Source: CAVXHV01 sp963761445 (GTDB lineage: Bacteria > Planctomycetota > Planctomycetia > Isosphaerales > Isosphaeraceae). Taken from it: a stretch of 64,000 nucleotides of DNA. Shown piece by piece: positions 27,509 through 38,710 of the stretch. A model generated the notes under the pieces. The model saw only the letters and a list, made by a program, of their open reading frames with translations. It had not been told where the DNA came from and did not search any database. Each line of letters starts with the position of its first letter. Within the stretch, counting starts at the first letter, position 1. Where the stretch lies: contig CAVXHV010000004.1 of assembly GCA_963761445.1 (NCBI GenBank), positions 3,410,001 to 3,474,000 of the forward strand, written 5' to 3'. Position numbers and translations under genes: made by a program.

Positions 27509-30500
27509 ATGTTTCAGGGCGATGCGGAACGCAACCTGCTTTTCGGGCTAATGGCGCTTCAGACGGGCCTGATCGATCAGCGGCAGCTCGTGGCTGCCTT
27601 CGGAGCCTGGGCTCGCGCGAGGGCCGTACCTTTGGCCGCTCATCTGGCCGCGCGGGGCGACCTCGATGCGGAGCAGAGGGCCGGAGTCGAGGCGCTCGTC
27701 GCACTGCACGTGAAGAAACATGACGGCTCAACCGTGCGGAGCCTCGCTGCGCTCGAGGTGCGAGCAAGCACCCGCGACTCGCTCAAGCGGGCGGGCGGGC
27801 AGGACGTTGAGGCCACCTTGAGCCACATCCAACCCCGGTACGAAGCGGCTACCATTGATAGCGCACTCGACGGCTGGAGCAACCTTAGCTATTCCGTCGG
27901 CTCGGTCACTTCGGAGGGCCAGCGCTTCCGCATCATCCGCCCGCACGCGCGGGGCGGACTCGGGGCCGTCTTCGTCGCGCTCGACACCGAGCTGCGTCGC
28001 GAGGTCGCGCTCAAGCAGATTCTCGAGTCGCACGCCGACGATCCGATCAGCCGGCAGCGGTTCGTGCTCGAAGCCGAGGTCACCGGCGGACTCGAGCATC
28101 CCGGAATCGTGCCGGTTTACGGTCTGGGCACGCACCCGGACGGGCGCCCGTATTACGCCATGCGCTTCATCCGCGGCGACAGCCTCAAGGTGGTGATCGA
28201 CCGATTCCACGCCGAGGAATCGCTTCAGAAGGACCCGGGCCGGCGGACCCTGGAGCTGCGTCAGCTCCTGCGCAGGTTCACCGACGTCTGTAACGCGATC
28301 GAATACGCCCACAGCCGGGGCGTGCTGCACCGCGACGTCAAACCCGCGAATGTGATCGTGGGCGAGCACGGCGAGACCCTGCTTGTTGACTGGGGGCTGG
28401 CCAAGGCGATGGGGAAATCGGAGCCGATCGCCGGCGAACGGAGCTTGATGCCCAGCTCATCGAGCGGCAGCTCGGAAACCCTGCCGGGAACCGCACTGGG
28501 AACCCCGGCCTACATGAGCCCCGAGCAGGCTGCGGGTGATCTGGAACAGCTCGGGCCGCGGAGCGACGTTTACAGCCTGGGCGGCACGCTGTACTACCTG
28601 CTGACTGGAAGGGCACCGTTCGAGGGTGAGGTGATCGAGGTCATCGGCCGGGTGGGCAAAGGGGACTTCTCGCCGCCGCGGCAAGTTGACCCCACAATCG
28701 ACAGGGCGCTCGAGGCGATCTGCGTGAAGGCCATGGCGCTTGAGCCGGCCGGCGCGTATGCAACGGCGCGGGCGCTGGGAGAAGACCTCGAGCGATGGAT
28801 GGCCGATGAGCCGGTCACGGCGTGGCGCGAGCCCTGGGGGAGGCAGCTTCAGCGGTGGATGCGGGCTCATCGCACAGCGGTGACGGCCGGTACGGCGGCG
28901 GTGCTGGCGGGGGTGATCGGGCTGGTCTCGGTGGTTGCGGTGCAGACGCGGGCCAACGTGCAGCTTCGCGACTCGCTGGGCCGAGAGTCGCGGGCGAATG
29001 CCCAACTCGCCACGGCGAACCAGGACTTGACCCAGGCCAAGGCGGGGCTCGAAGCCCGGCTCGACCTGGCGATGGAGGCGATCAAGACGTTTCACACCGG
29101 GGTCAGTGAGGACTTCCTGCTCAAGGAGGAGCAATTCAAGGAGTTTCGCGAAAAGCTGCTGGAGTCAGCGGGGGATTTCTACGCCAGGCTGGTGCGCTCC
29201 TGGGGAAGGAACCCGACCTGAAGGCGAGGCGGGCACTGGGGCTGGCCAACTACGAAGCCGCCGAGCTCACGGCCAAGGTGGGCCGTTTCGAGGCCGCCTT
29301 GGCGGCCCACCAGCGGGTGCTCTTGTACCGCGAGAAGCTGGCAGAAGAGCCGGGGGCCGATGCGGAGATGAAGGCCGACGTCGGCAGAAGCCTGATGATC
29401 GTGGGGGATTTGCTGTCTCGGATAGGCCGATTCGAGGAGGGGGGCGCGAGGTACCGCGACGCGGAACGGCTGCTGGTCGAACTGGTGCGGACGGCGCCTG
29501 GGTCAGCACGAGCTCTGCTGGCGGCGTGCCGCGAGGGTCTCGCGTACTGGCCGAACGCCAGCGGCGGCGTCGATGAGGTCCTGCGATTGCTCAAGCTGCG
29601 CGGGCCGAGCAGGAGGCGATTGCGGACGAGGCGGGCGCGACGGTCGATTCACGGCGTGATCTGGCCATGACGATCCAGCACATTGCGAACGCGTATACAT
29701 CGACGGGAAACGCAGCCGAGGCCGTTGGGGAACTTCGCGCGTCCTTGAGCATCAGGAAGAAGCTGGCGCACGAGCAACCCGCCGTCGCGCAGTTCCGTCA
29801 GGATGTCGCGACCACCCAGATCGCCATCGGCAGATTGCTCGCGAGCTTGGGGCATCCGGCCGAGGCGCTCGAGGCGGAGCGAGCGGCGCTCGAGATCCAG
29901 CAGCAACTGGTCCACGATCAGCCGGCCGTTGCCCAGTTCCGCGCCGACCTGGCGTTTTGCCACCGCAGCATCGGATTGGTCTTATCCGATACGGGGCACC
30001 CGGCCCAGGCGCTCGAGGAGGCACGCGAGGCACTTGCGGTGCTGCGGAAGCTGGTCGAAGACCAGCCGACCGTAACCACTTTCCAGGTCGATCTGGCGTG
30101 GGTCAATCACAACATAGCCCTGCTGCATTGCCGGACGGGCCAGCCGGCCGAGGCGATGGGCTTCTTCGAGCCGGAATTGAAGATCTGGGAGAGCCTCGTG
30201 GCGAAGAATCCCGGCATCGCCACGCATCGGGGATCGCTTGCCAATGCCGCGGCCGACACCGCGAGCGCCCTGATTGCGCTTGGCGCTGGCAAGAGGCTCG
30301 CCGCCTGTGCGAGCGTGCGATGGGCATCAACGAAGCGATGTTGCAGGCTGAGCCGAAGACCGTCGAGCTTCGCGTGCGGCTGGCCGAGGATCTGCTCCGG
30401 CTCGGCGAGGTGCAGCGGGCCGAAGGCCATGCCGCGGACGCAGCCGCAGCCTGGCGGCGGGCCGTCGCACTCTTCGCGGACGTCTTCCCGAAGTCGGCGG

Positions 30501-30772
30501 AGAGACGGGTGCTCGAGGCGTGCTGCCATGCCGAGCTGTCAACCGTCGCCGGCTTGCCGGGAGCGGACGTTTCACCGGCCCAGGGCCGGGCCGAGGCTGC
30601 GACGGCGATGACGATGCTGCGCGAAGCAGTCGCGATTGGCTTTCATCTCGTCGACTGGCTTCGCCAGGAAACCGCCCTTGAACCGCTGCGCAGCCGCGCC
30701 GACTTCCAGGAAATGCTACTGGACCTGTCGTTTCCGGCAAACCCGTTCGGTCGAAACGAGGGAGCGCCCTAG
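27509..30772 (+). CDS. Transmembrane Ser/Thr protein kinase with TPR repeats, three frameshifts (paralogue of 20341-23793)
   Basis: ATG 27509 is preferred because GAGG lies 9 bp upstream; ATG 27500 abuts it. The first frame (to 29221) has the N-terminal helical domain (RNLLFGLMALQTGLIDQRQL), kinase Gly loop ARGGLGAVFV, VALKQI, HRDVKPAN, DWG, GTPAYMSPEQ and one membrane helix. Comparison with the paralogue shows the protein continues through one-base shifts near 29205 (joining LLGKEPDLKARRALG), 29590 and 30290, ending MLLDLSFPANPF at 30772. The C-terminal half has about six TPR units of the AEALEAERAALEIQQQLVHD type. It may be non-functional as drawn, but shift clustering across this window favours sequence error. 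The kinase role is certain by motif. Confidence 0.82.
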
Positions 30773-31264
30773 CGAGCGCGACGACTGACGAAACAGCGGA
30801 GGACAGCGGATCAAAGCGGGAAAAGCGAGCGGGATGCGTCCCCGAAAGCGCCCCAACCCTACACACTTGGCGCGACCGTTGGGGCCGAGTACGGTGATGC
30901 TCGCAGGATCGATAGTAAGGAGGGTTCCGGAAGGGTCGTCGTAATCGCATCTGGCTGGCTGGCACGAGAAGCACGGGGCCGGAAGATTGCTGCAGGAACG
31001 CTGGGAGTTTAGTGAGAATTGATTCGACTTCCCGGGTCGAACGCCTCAGCCAGTTTCACTTATCGAAGTTCTTGGACCCGCTCAACCGGGACTGGCGAGT
31101 CTGTCATTTCTTCCGACGTTGACTGAGGTTGTCTTTCGCGGAGCGAAGGACGACACAAGAGTCTCGACTCAAGAACAACTAGTTAATCGACGGCAGGTCG
31201 CTGATCCGTTCGCCCGCGCATGAAGGGCGGCGCATTCGCTACCCAGTTCGAGGAGCATCATAAG
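30773..31264. other. Intergenic region
   Basis: These are about 490 bp with no convincing gene. A copy of the short palindrome TTCGCGGAGCGAA is at 31135-31147. GAGGAG near 31249 is the ribosome site for the next gene. Confidence 0.4.
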
Positions 31265-34200
31265 ATGGCGTCAATCCTTTATGCTAATCTGTCCACGCTT
31301 CTGGCCGTTCGCCCGAAACGGCGCCCGAGTAACCGCTCGCGACCAGCATCTCGATTCTTCGAAGACCTCGAGAATCGGACGCTTCTCGCGACGATTTACA
31401 CCATTGATCTCACGAGCGACAGCGGCGCGTCCACGGGTCCTGACGCGGGTGATTTGCGCTATGTTGTCGGTCTAGCAAATGCTAACTCGGATCCGGGCGG
31501 GAGCGAGATTCAGTTTGACCCGACGGTCTTCTCGACGCCGCAGGTCATCACACTCGGAACCTCGCTTGCGCTTTTGGAAACACCCGGGGAAGAGACGATC
31601 GAAGGGCCAGGCGCGAGCTTGGTGACAATCGGCGAAAATCATAACGGCAGCGTGTTCGTCGTGAGTTCGGGTGTAACGGCAAGCCTCATGGGATTGACGA
31701 TCTCTGGCGGCAACGCAACGATCGGCGGGGGAATCAACAATAGCGGCAATTTGACGGTCACGGACTGCACGATTTCCCATAATTTCGCGGAATCGAACGG
31801 TGGCGGCATCGCGAGCAACGGCTCGCTGTCGGTCTCGGCAAGCACATTGACGCAGAACCAATCCACAGATGGTGCAGCGGTGTATGTCGGTGGTGGGTAT
31901 GCGACGTTCACCAATGACGCGTTCACGGGGAATTATGCGGAGGGATTCGCCGATTCTTTTGCCCATGGCGGCGGGCTCTACGTGGCAGGCGGCACCGTCA
32001 TTTTGAACAACGATGTTGTGAGCCACGACACCGCCCAGGGTGGATATGGACAGAGCACCGGCACCTCTGTCGGCCCTCAGCCTGGCGGCCGGGGTGTTGC
32101 AGGAATCGGGGAAGGTGGTGGGATTTTCGTTTCGGGCGGATCGCTGACCGTTAACTCGACAACGATCGCCGACAACGCCGCCTTTGGCGGCCAGGCGGAA
32201 AACGGCACGCAAGGCGGTTCGACCGGCACAGGAATCAGGGGAACGTCTTACGGAAAGACGACCGGGACAATCGGAGCCGGTCGCGGAAGATCGGGACAAG
32301 CCGGTGGCATCGGCGGACGGGGGCCACATGGTCCAACCGGTCACGCGGGGTTCGAGGCTGGAATCGGAGCAGGGGGCGGGCTGGGTGTCTTCAATGGAAC
32401 GGTCACGCTCATCGATGATGTTTTCGATTCCAACAAGGTCATGGGTGGCCGCGGCGGCGCGGGGGCCAAGGGAGCCAAGGGAGGTCGCGGTGGAACTGGC
32501 GGCCAAGGCGGAACGGGAGGAAATGGTGCACCGGCGACAGCCGCCGGCGTCCGCGGCGGTAGCGGCGGACATGGCGGCGCGGGAGGAAACGGCAACAGTG
32601 GCGGAACCGGCGGCACTGGAGGCACTGGAGGCCAGGGAGGCGCGGGGCAAGGGGGAGCCGTGTTCATCCTGGGGGGATCCGTCACTGTCGTTGACAGCAG
32701 TCTGCAGAATAACGAAGCAATTGGTGGCAATGGAGGGATCGGCGGGGTTGGTGGCACCGGTGGAACCGGCGGGCGGGGTGGCCGTGGCGGCGTGGGTGGG
32801 AACGGTGGCAGTGGTTCCGGCCCGGGGCCCGGCGGCAGCGGAGGCCACGGCGGCAGCGGCGGCCGGGGCGGCATGGCCGGCGCGGCAGGAGTGAGCGGCA
32901 ACGGCGGAACGGCGAACGGCGGCGGGCTTTACCAGGCTGGCGGGACGGTCACTATTGAAAACGTCACGGTCGCAGATAATTCGGTCTCCGGGGGTTCGCC
33001 AGGGCCGGTGCAGCTTGGAATGGCATTCGCCGGCCGCGGAGGCGAAGGTGGCAGCGGCGGTCCGCCGGGGGCACCCGGTGTAAACCCCGGCGGAACTCGC
33101 GGTCCATCCGGTTCGTCCGGCTATCGCGGCCGGTCGGGCACCTCCGGTTCGCGTGTCGGGGCAGGCAGCAGTGGATTCACCGGCACTGTTGGCGGCGGCG
33201 GCCTGTACGTGACCGCTGGGATAATGAACCTCGATGACTCCACCGTCGCACTCAATAGCGCGCTAACGGCTCCGGCGACGGCGTGGTTCAGACCGGCATC
33301 GCGACCGTGATCTCCCATAACTCGATCTTCGCCGAGAACGGCGACGACGATTACGCCGGCACGGGAATCGCGAATTACTGCCTGTTTCAGAACGCCCCCA
33401 CCGCGACCCTCTCCGGTTCGAACAACCTCGTCGTCGTCGATCCGGGACTCGATCCGAACGGACTGCAAAACAACGGCGGGCCGACCGAAACGATCAAGCT
33501 GGTTGCGGGCAGCCCGGCCATCGACGCGGGCAGCAACGCACTGATCGCCATCGACCCGACCACCGGCCAGCCGCTGGCCACCGACCAGCGCGGTCCGGGC
33601 TTTCCGCGGATCAGCAACGGCCGCGTTGATATCGGTGCTTACGAGACTCAAGCGACCGTGGCGGCCACGACGACGTTGCTCACCAGCTCGGCGAACCCGT
33701 CCGTCCGCGGGCAGGCTGTGACGTTCACTGCGACCGTCAGCTCGAACACATCCGAGACCGGTACGCCGGGCGGCAGCGTGGACTTATTCGACACCACGAC
33801 GAGCGTGGATCTGGGTACGATCTCGCTCACGGGCGGCGAGGCCACGCTCAAGACGTCTGCGCTGGGGGTGGGCAATCACGTGATCCAGGCGACATACAGC
33901 GGTGAGAGTGACTTCACGACAAGCTTCGCTTCGCTCACGCAAACCGTCAATCGGGACGGCGCGAGCATCCAGTTGACGACATCCGCAAATCCGTCGTCAT
34001 TCGGCCTGGCGGTCACGTTTACCGCAAAGCTCCTTGCCGACCCACCGGGCTCGGGCATTCCCACCGGCAGTATCGATTTCTTCAACACCACGACCGGTCT
34101 CGATCTCGGGACGGTCGGGATCACGGACGGAGTCGCTTCTCTCAAGACGTCGTCGCTGCCCGTGGGCGCCAACATGATTGCGGCCAGATACAGTGGCGAT

Positions 34201-35193
34201 GCTAACTTCCTCAAAAGCGCCGCGGCGTACACCGCCACGGTGAACCCGTCGATCATCGTGCTGGACCCCACGGCTTCAGGTGCACTCAGCGCATCGGGCA
34301 GCGCCCGAATTCAAATTCCCGGTGTCATCTATGTCGATTCCAGCTCGTCATCGGCACTTTCAGCCAGCGGCACCGCGCAGATCAAAGCCGCGGCCATCGA
34401 TGTGCACGGCAATGTCCAGAAGAGCGGCAGCGCAAGCCTCACCCCCAAGCCGATCACAGGGGCGACGATCCTTGCCGACCCGCTCGGCGCACTGGCACTG
34501 CCGATCAAAGTGGGAATGCAAAACCGCGGAAGCGAGCGGCTCTCCGGCAATTCAGCGGCGACCATTCAACCGGGCATCTACACCCAGATCGCCGTCTCGG
34601 GAAATGCCAAGCTCACACTGAGCAGCGGGGTGTACATCATGGAAGGGGGTGGCTTCTCCGTCTCGGGCAACGCGAGCGTGAACGGGTCAGGCGTGATGAT
34701 CGTCAATGCCGGGAGCAAGTATCCGAGCCCAGGGGGAAGCTACGGCACGATCATGCTGAGCGGCACCGGGACTTACAACTTGAGCCCGATGTCGACCGGG
34801 ATGTACGCGGGAATGGTGCTTTTCCAGCCGCACGACAATTCGAGCACGCTCTCGATCGGCGGGAATGCCTCGGGCATCACGGGCGTGATCTATGCACCTG
34901 ACGCAAAGCTGACCGAAAGCACGGGAGCGCAGCCGAGCGCGGCGATTGTCGTCCTTGAGCTGGCGGTTAGTGGCGCCGGAGCCGCGGCGAGTTCGTCTGT
35001 CGTCGACCTTGCGCTGGCCGATCTGAGCGCTCTGGACGCAGGCCCGGATTCATGGGTTGGCCCGACTCCCTTTCAAAACGCTTCGACGGCCAGCGGTTAC
35101 CAGGCGAGCGGCTTTCTGGCTGCCGCGCTCCGTGCCGCAGCGCCCGTCCAGGACGCTCTGAGGCCAAAGCTGGCAAGTCTACCGCTATCTTGA
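31265..35193 (+). CDS. Secreted Gly-rich parallel beta-helix surface protein with two bacterial Ig-like domains, one frameshift
   Basis: ATG 31265 follows GAGGAG; an ATG 45 bp upstream lacks one. The N-terminal FFEDLENRTLLAT is the short motif seen on many planctomycete secreted giants. Next is a right-handed beta-helix (SGGNATIGGGINNSGNLTV, repeated GGGLYVAGGTV patterns), with a roughly 400-residue Gly-rich core made of GGTGG and GRGG repeats, reminiscent of PE_PGRS or collagen-like segments. A one-base shift near 33275 moves the frame; the rest continues to 35193 with a beta-helix end (GSPAIDAGSNA ... GRVDIGAYE), two Ig-like domains (about 33660-34250: SGVQ-free TTTLLTSSANPSVRGQAVTF and its repeat) and a beta-helical C-terminus of SGNASVNGSG repeats. 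A surface or matrix role is inferred. Confidence 0.8.
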
Positions 35194-35336
35194 GATGCGG
35201 CTTTTTCAAAGAGAATATCGAAAGTGCCGAAACCCGGCATCGCCAGCGAAGGTAATGGTTTGATGGAGTCGTTGTGCGACTTCGGTCGATCCGATCGGGT
35301 AAGGTGGGTTAGATACTCGAAGGGCAGGGCACCACG

Positions 35337-37257
35337 ATGAAAACACGATGCGCGAGGGCGGCCGTTGTGGGCGAAACGCGGTGCGAGACCTATCGCCTTC
35401 CCGATTCGGTTCGATTTTCGCGACGCGCAATGGCGCGGCTGCTCTTCTCCGGGGTCTCGGCAACGGCAATCTTCATCGTGGCCGTTACGGTCCTGGCCGA
35501 CGACAAGAAAGACTCGACCAAGGCCACGGAGCCCGAGACGGTCGTTTGTCTCGAACTGCCGCATCCGGAGCGGCTGATCGATCGTTTGACCGACCCGCGA
35601 ATTCAGGGGTACCTGAAGCTCCTGCCGCAGTACGAGAAATTCGCGGGCGGCAAGCAGCTTGCCGACCTGCGGGGTGTCGCCGGTTTAATCGCGTCTCAGC
35701 TTGACACGACCTGGGAAGTCGGGCTGGGCGACCTGACCGGCGGGGGAATCCTGGCCGAGGTCGAGGCCTCGCCGGGCCAGGGGCCGCGGATCCACGTCCT
35801 CTTTACTGCCCGGAAGCCGGAGCTCCTCGCAAGAGCAAGTGAGGTGTTTCTGAAGCTCGTTCGCCAGGATGCGCAGCAGAAAGGAAATCCCGACCCGGCC
35901 AGTGAGTCTGCTCATCGCGGGCTCACCATCACGGCGCTGGGCGGCCCGGAGGGAATCGCCTACTGCATCGGCGACGGCAAGCTGCTGGCGACAAAGTCCG
36001 TGAAGAACCTCGAGCGATTGATCGACCGCGGAGTCGAGCTGGCTGCACTCGCCGGCAAACCCTCGGCGACGGGCAAAGCCGACGGCGCGCTTGCGGCCCT
36101 GGGGGCCTCGCCGCGCTGGAAGGAGATGCGGGCGAAACAGCCGTTGGACGCTCTGGCATGGTCGTTCGTCGATTTCAACCGCCTGCGCAAGATTGATCCG
36201 GCAAGATTTTCCTACCAGACTCCTCCCGATACGGGCGTCATGCTGCTGTTCGGGTCCTGGTATGAGACGTTGCGCAAGGCGACTGCGGCAACTGCTTCGA
36301 TCCGCTGGTCGGACACGGAGCTCGCCGCCAGCGTTGACTTCATGCAGCCCGAGGCTGGGCGAGCGCCGGCTTTCAAGGGTTATGTGCCAGCTTCGGGCAA
36401 AGGTGCGGGGCCACTCGTCCGTCCGCCGGGCACGATCGCGTCGCTGTCCCTGTGGCGCAATTGGTCCGCGATCTGGGAAGCGAAAGCCGATCTGTTCTCG
36501 CCGGAGACCGTGCAGGGTTTCACGCAGCTCGACACGTTCGCCGGCCAGTTCTTCGGCGTTCGTGAATTCGGCCCGGACGTGCTGGGGGCATTCGAGCCGC
36601 ACTGGCGCCTTGTCGTGGCCGCGCAGAATTACGACTCGATCAAGCCGGTTCCCGAAGTCAAGTATCCGGGACTGGCTTTCGTGACGGAGCTGAACGAGCC
36701 CGATTCCGATTTTGCGCAGCGTCTCAAGGTGGCGTTCCAGACGTTCGTGGGGCTCTCGAACGTCGATGCCGTGCAGAAGAAGGGCCCGCCGCTCGAGCTG
36801 GGCTCGGAACAGGTCGAGGGTGTCACGCTGGCGACGGCCAGGTACATGGTTCCGAAGAGCGATTCTCCGGCGGCGACCTCGCCGGACGCGCGGTACAATG
36901 TCAGTCCCTCGGCCGCGCAGGTCGGCAAGTACTTCATCTTGAGCACCAGCGCCGGCCTGGCCCGCGCGCTGATCAAGGACCTCAAAAATGCCGAACGCGC
37001 CGCGGAAGCTCTCAGGGGAGTCAAATGAGACGGCCGTGCTGGAGGCCGACGGCGCCGAGCTCGCCCGTTTGCTCGAGCTGAATCGGGCGCGCCTCGCGAT
37101 GCAGCTCATGCTGAGCCGCGGCCTGACCAAGGAGAAAGCCGAGGCCGAGGTCGGCAAGGGCCTGGAATTGCTGCGGTACCTGAGTGCGGGCCGCATGACC
37201 GTTCGCGATGGGCCCGAGAAGACATCCGTGAAGCTCGTCTTCAAGCTTTCCAAGTGA
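35337..37257 (+). CDS. Secreted hypothetical protein of planctomycete type, one frameshift near the end
   Basis: ATG 35337 has AAGGGCAGGG upstream, but it gives a long basic lead before the signal-like stretch MARLLFSGVSATAIFIVAVTV (ATG 35430), so either start is possible. The mature part is mixed alpha/beta, with LPHPERLIDRLTDPRIQGYL early and YMVPKSDSPA late. Near 37020 the frame shifts; the other frame continues ESNETAVLEADGAELARLLE to 37257. This matches a layout of DUF3352-like proteins but no motif proves it. It sits 31 bp before the DUF1800 gene and is probably co-transcribed with it and the DUF1501 gene. Confidence 0.6.
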
Positions 37258-37288
37258 GTGAAGAAACGATCCGGAGCCAATCGCCCCG

Positions 37289-38695
37289 ATGAGAGTCGCG
37301 CAGACTCGTGAGCCATTTGACCCGCACTGGGCGTGGAAACCGTTCGAGCCGTCTCGGACGCGGCCGTGGACGATTGCAACGGTCGCCCACCTTCACCGGC
37401 GCGCGGCGTTCGCGCCGAGCTTTAGCGTGCTCAAGCGAGACCTCGCCTCCGGCCCTTCCGAGAGTGTCGACCGGCTATTGAAAGGCGAGGCAAATAGCGA
37501 AGTCGGGACGCCCGCATCCGAGCTCGAGGCAACGTTTGCGGCGATGGGCAGTCAGCTTTCCCCGTCGGCGGACTTGACGCGGATCCAGGCGATCTGGCTC
37601 TACCGGATGATCTTCACGCCGCATCCACTGCGCGAGCGGATGACACTTTTCTGGCACAATCACTTCGCCACCTCGAACGTCAAGGTCCAGAGTCCGCTGC
37701 TCATGCAGCGGCAAAACGACCTTTTTCGGACGCATGCGCTGGGAGATTTTCGGGCCCTGGTGAGCGCAATCGGCAAGGACCCGGCGATGCTCATCTGGCT
37801 CGATTCGACGATCAACCGCAAGGCGAAGCCCAACGAGAACTACGCCCGCGAGGTCATGGAGCTTTTCACGCTCGGGCGCGGGCACTACACCGAACGAGAC
37901 ATCCAGGAAGCGGCGCGGGCGTTCACCGGCTGGTTCGTAGTGCGGGATCAGTTCGAGGAAGTTCCGCGGCAGCACGACGACGGGTCCAAGTCGATCCTGG
38001 GCCATACCGGGAACTGGAGTGGCGACGATATCCCCGCCATCTTGCTCGAGCAGCCCGCGTGCGCGCTGTTCATCTGCCGCAAGCTCTTCCGTCATTTCGT
38101 CAGTGAGATGGATGATCCTTCAGACGCCCTGCTGGCGCCCCTGGCCAAGTCGCTGCGAGATTCGGGCTACCGGATTGAGAAGCCCGTGGAGATGATCCTG
38201 CGATCCAATCTGTTCTTTGACGCGAGCATCCTGGGGCGGCGGGTGAAGTCGCCGGTGGAATTCGCGGTCGGGACGATTCGCTCACTCGAAATCCTGAACC
38301 CCACGGTGGCGACCGCGGCGCTGGCGGAATCGTGCGACCGCATGGGCCAGAGCCTGTTCGCTCCGCCCTCCGTCGCGGGCTGGGACGGTGGGGCGGGCTG
38401 GATCAATTCCACTGCGATGCTGGCGCGTGCCAATCTCGCGCTGGGATTGCTTTCGGAAGGCGACACACCGCTGGGCGGCCGGTGCAACCCGTGGGCGCTC
38501 GCCGGCACTCGCGGCTCAGGGCGCCGCAACGACCTGGCGGGGTTTTTCATCGATTTGCTGTTGCAAGACGCCCTCGCGCCCAAAGCCCGGCAGCAGATCG
38601 AGCAGGCGGCGTCGGCAAAGAACGCGAGCGACGAGCAAGCGGCGCGGGAAGTGGTGCGGCTCGTTTTGACGTCACCCGAGTATCAGGTTGGTTGA
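37289..38695 (+). CDS. DUF1800 domain-containing protein
   Basis: This gene gives 468 residues. The family pattern is clear: ATVAHLHRRAAFAPSFSVL at the start, FWHNHFATSNVKVQSPLLMQ, YAREVMELFTLGRGHYTERD, EAARAFTGW and VAGWDGGAGWINSTAMLAR at the end. DUF1800 proteins are almost always encoded directly before a DUF1501 gene, as here (15-bp gap). No biochemical function is established. A Tat or Sec signal is not obvious at the N-terminus. Confidence 0.92.
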   Translation: MRVAQTREPFDPHWAWKPFEPSRTRPWTIATVAHLHRRAAFAPSFSVLKRDLASGPSESVDRLLKGEANSEVGTPASELEATFAAMGSQLSPSADLTRIQAIWLYRMIFTPHPLRERMTLFWHNHFATSNVKVQSPLLMQRQNDLFRTHALGDFRALVSAIGKDPAMLIWLDSTINRKAKPNENYAREVMELFTLGRGHYTERDIQEAARAFTGWFVVRDQFEEVPRQHDDGSKSILGHTGNWSGDDIPAILLEQPACALFICRKLFRHFVSEMDDPSDALLAPLAKSLRDSGYRIEKPVEMILRSNLFFDASILGRRVKSPVEFAVGTIRSLEILNPTVATAALAESCDRMGQSLFAPPSVAGWDGGAGWINSTAMLARANLALGLLSEGDTPLGGRCNPWALAGTRGSGRRNDLAGFFIDLLLQDALAPKARQQIEQAASAKNASDEQAAREVVRLVLTSPEYQVG

Positions 38696-38710
38696 AAAAG
38701 GAGCCTTTTG

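Noticed and set aside
31472..32848. 458-codon minus-strand frame opposite the Gly-rich protein
   Set aside because: This and the Pro-rich frame at 32341-32901 are antisense images of the GGxGG repeats.
35685..37379. 564-codon minus-strand frame
   Set aside because: Antisense of the 35337 gene, with no motif and Arg-rich composition.
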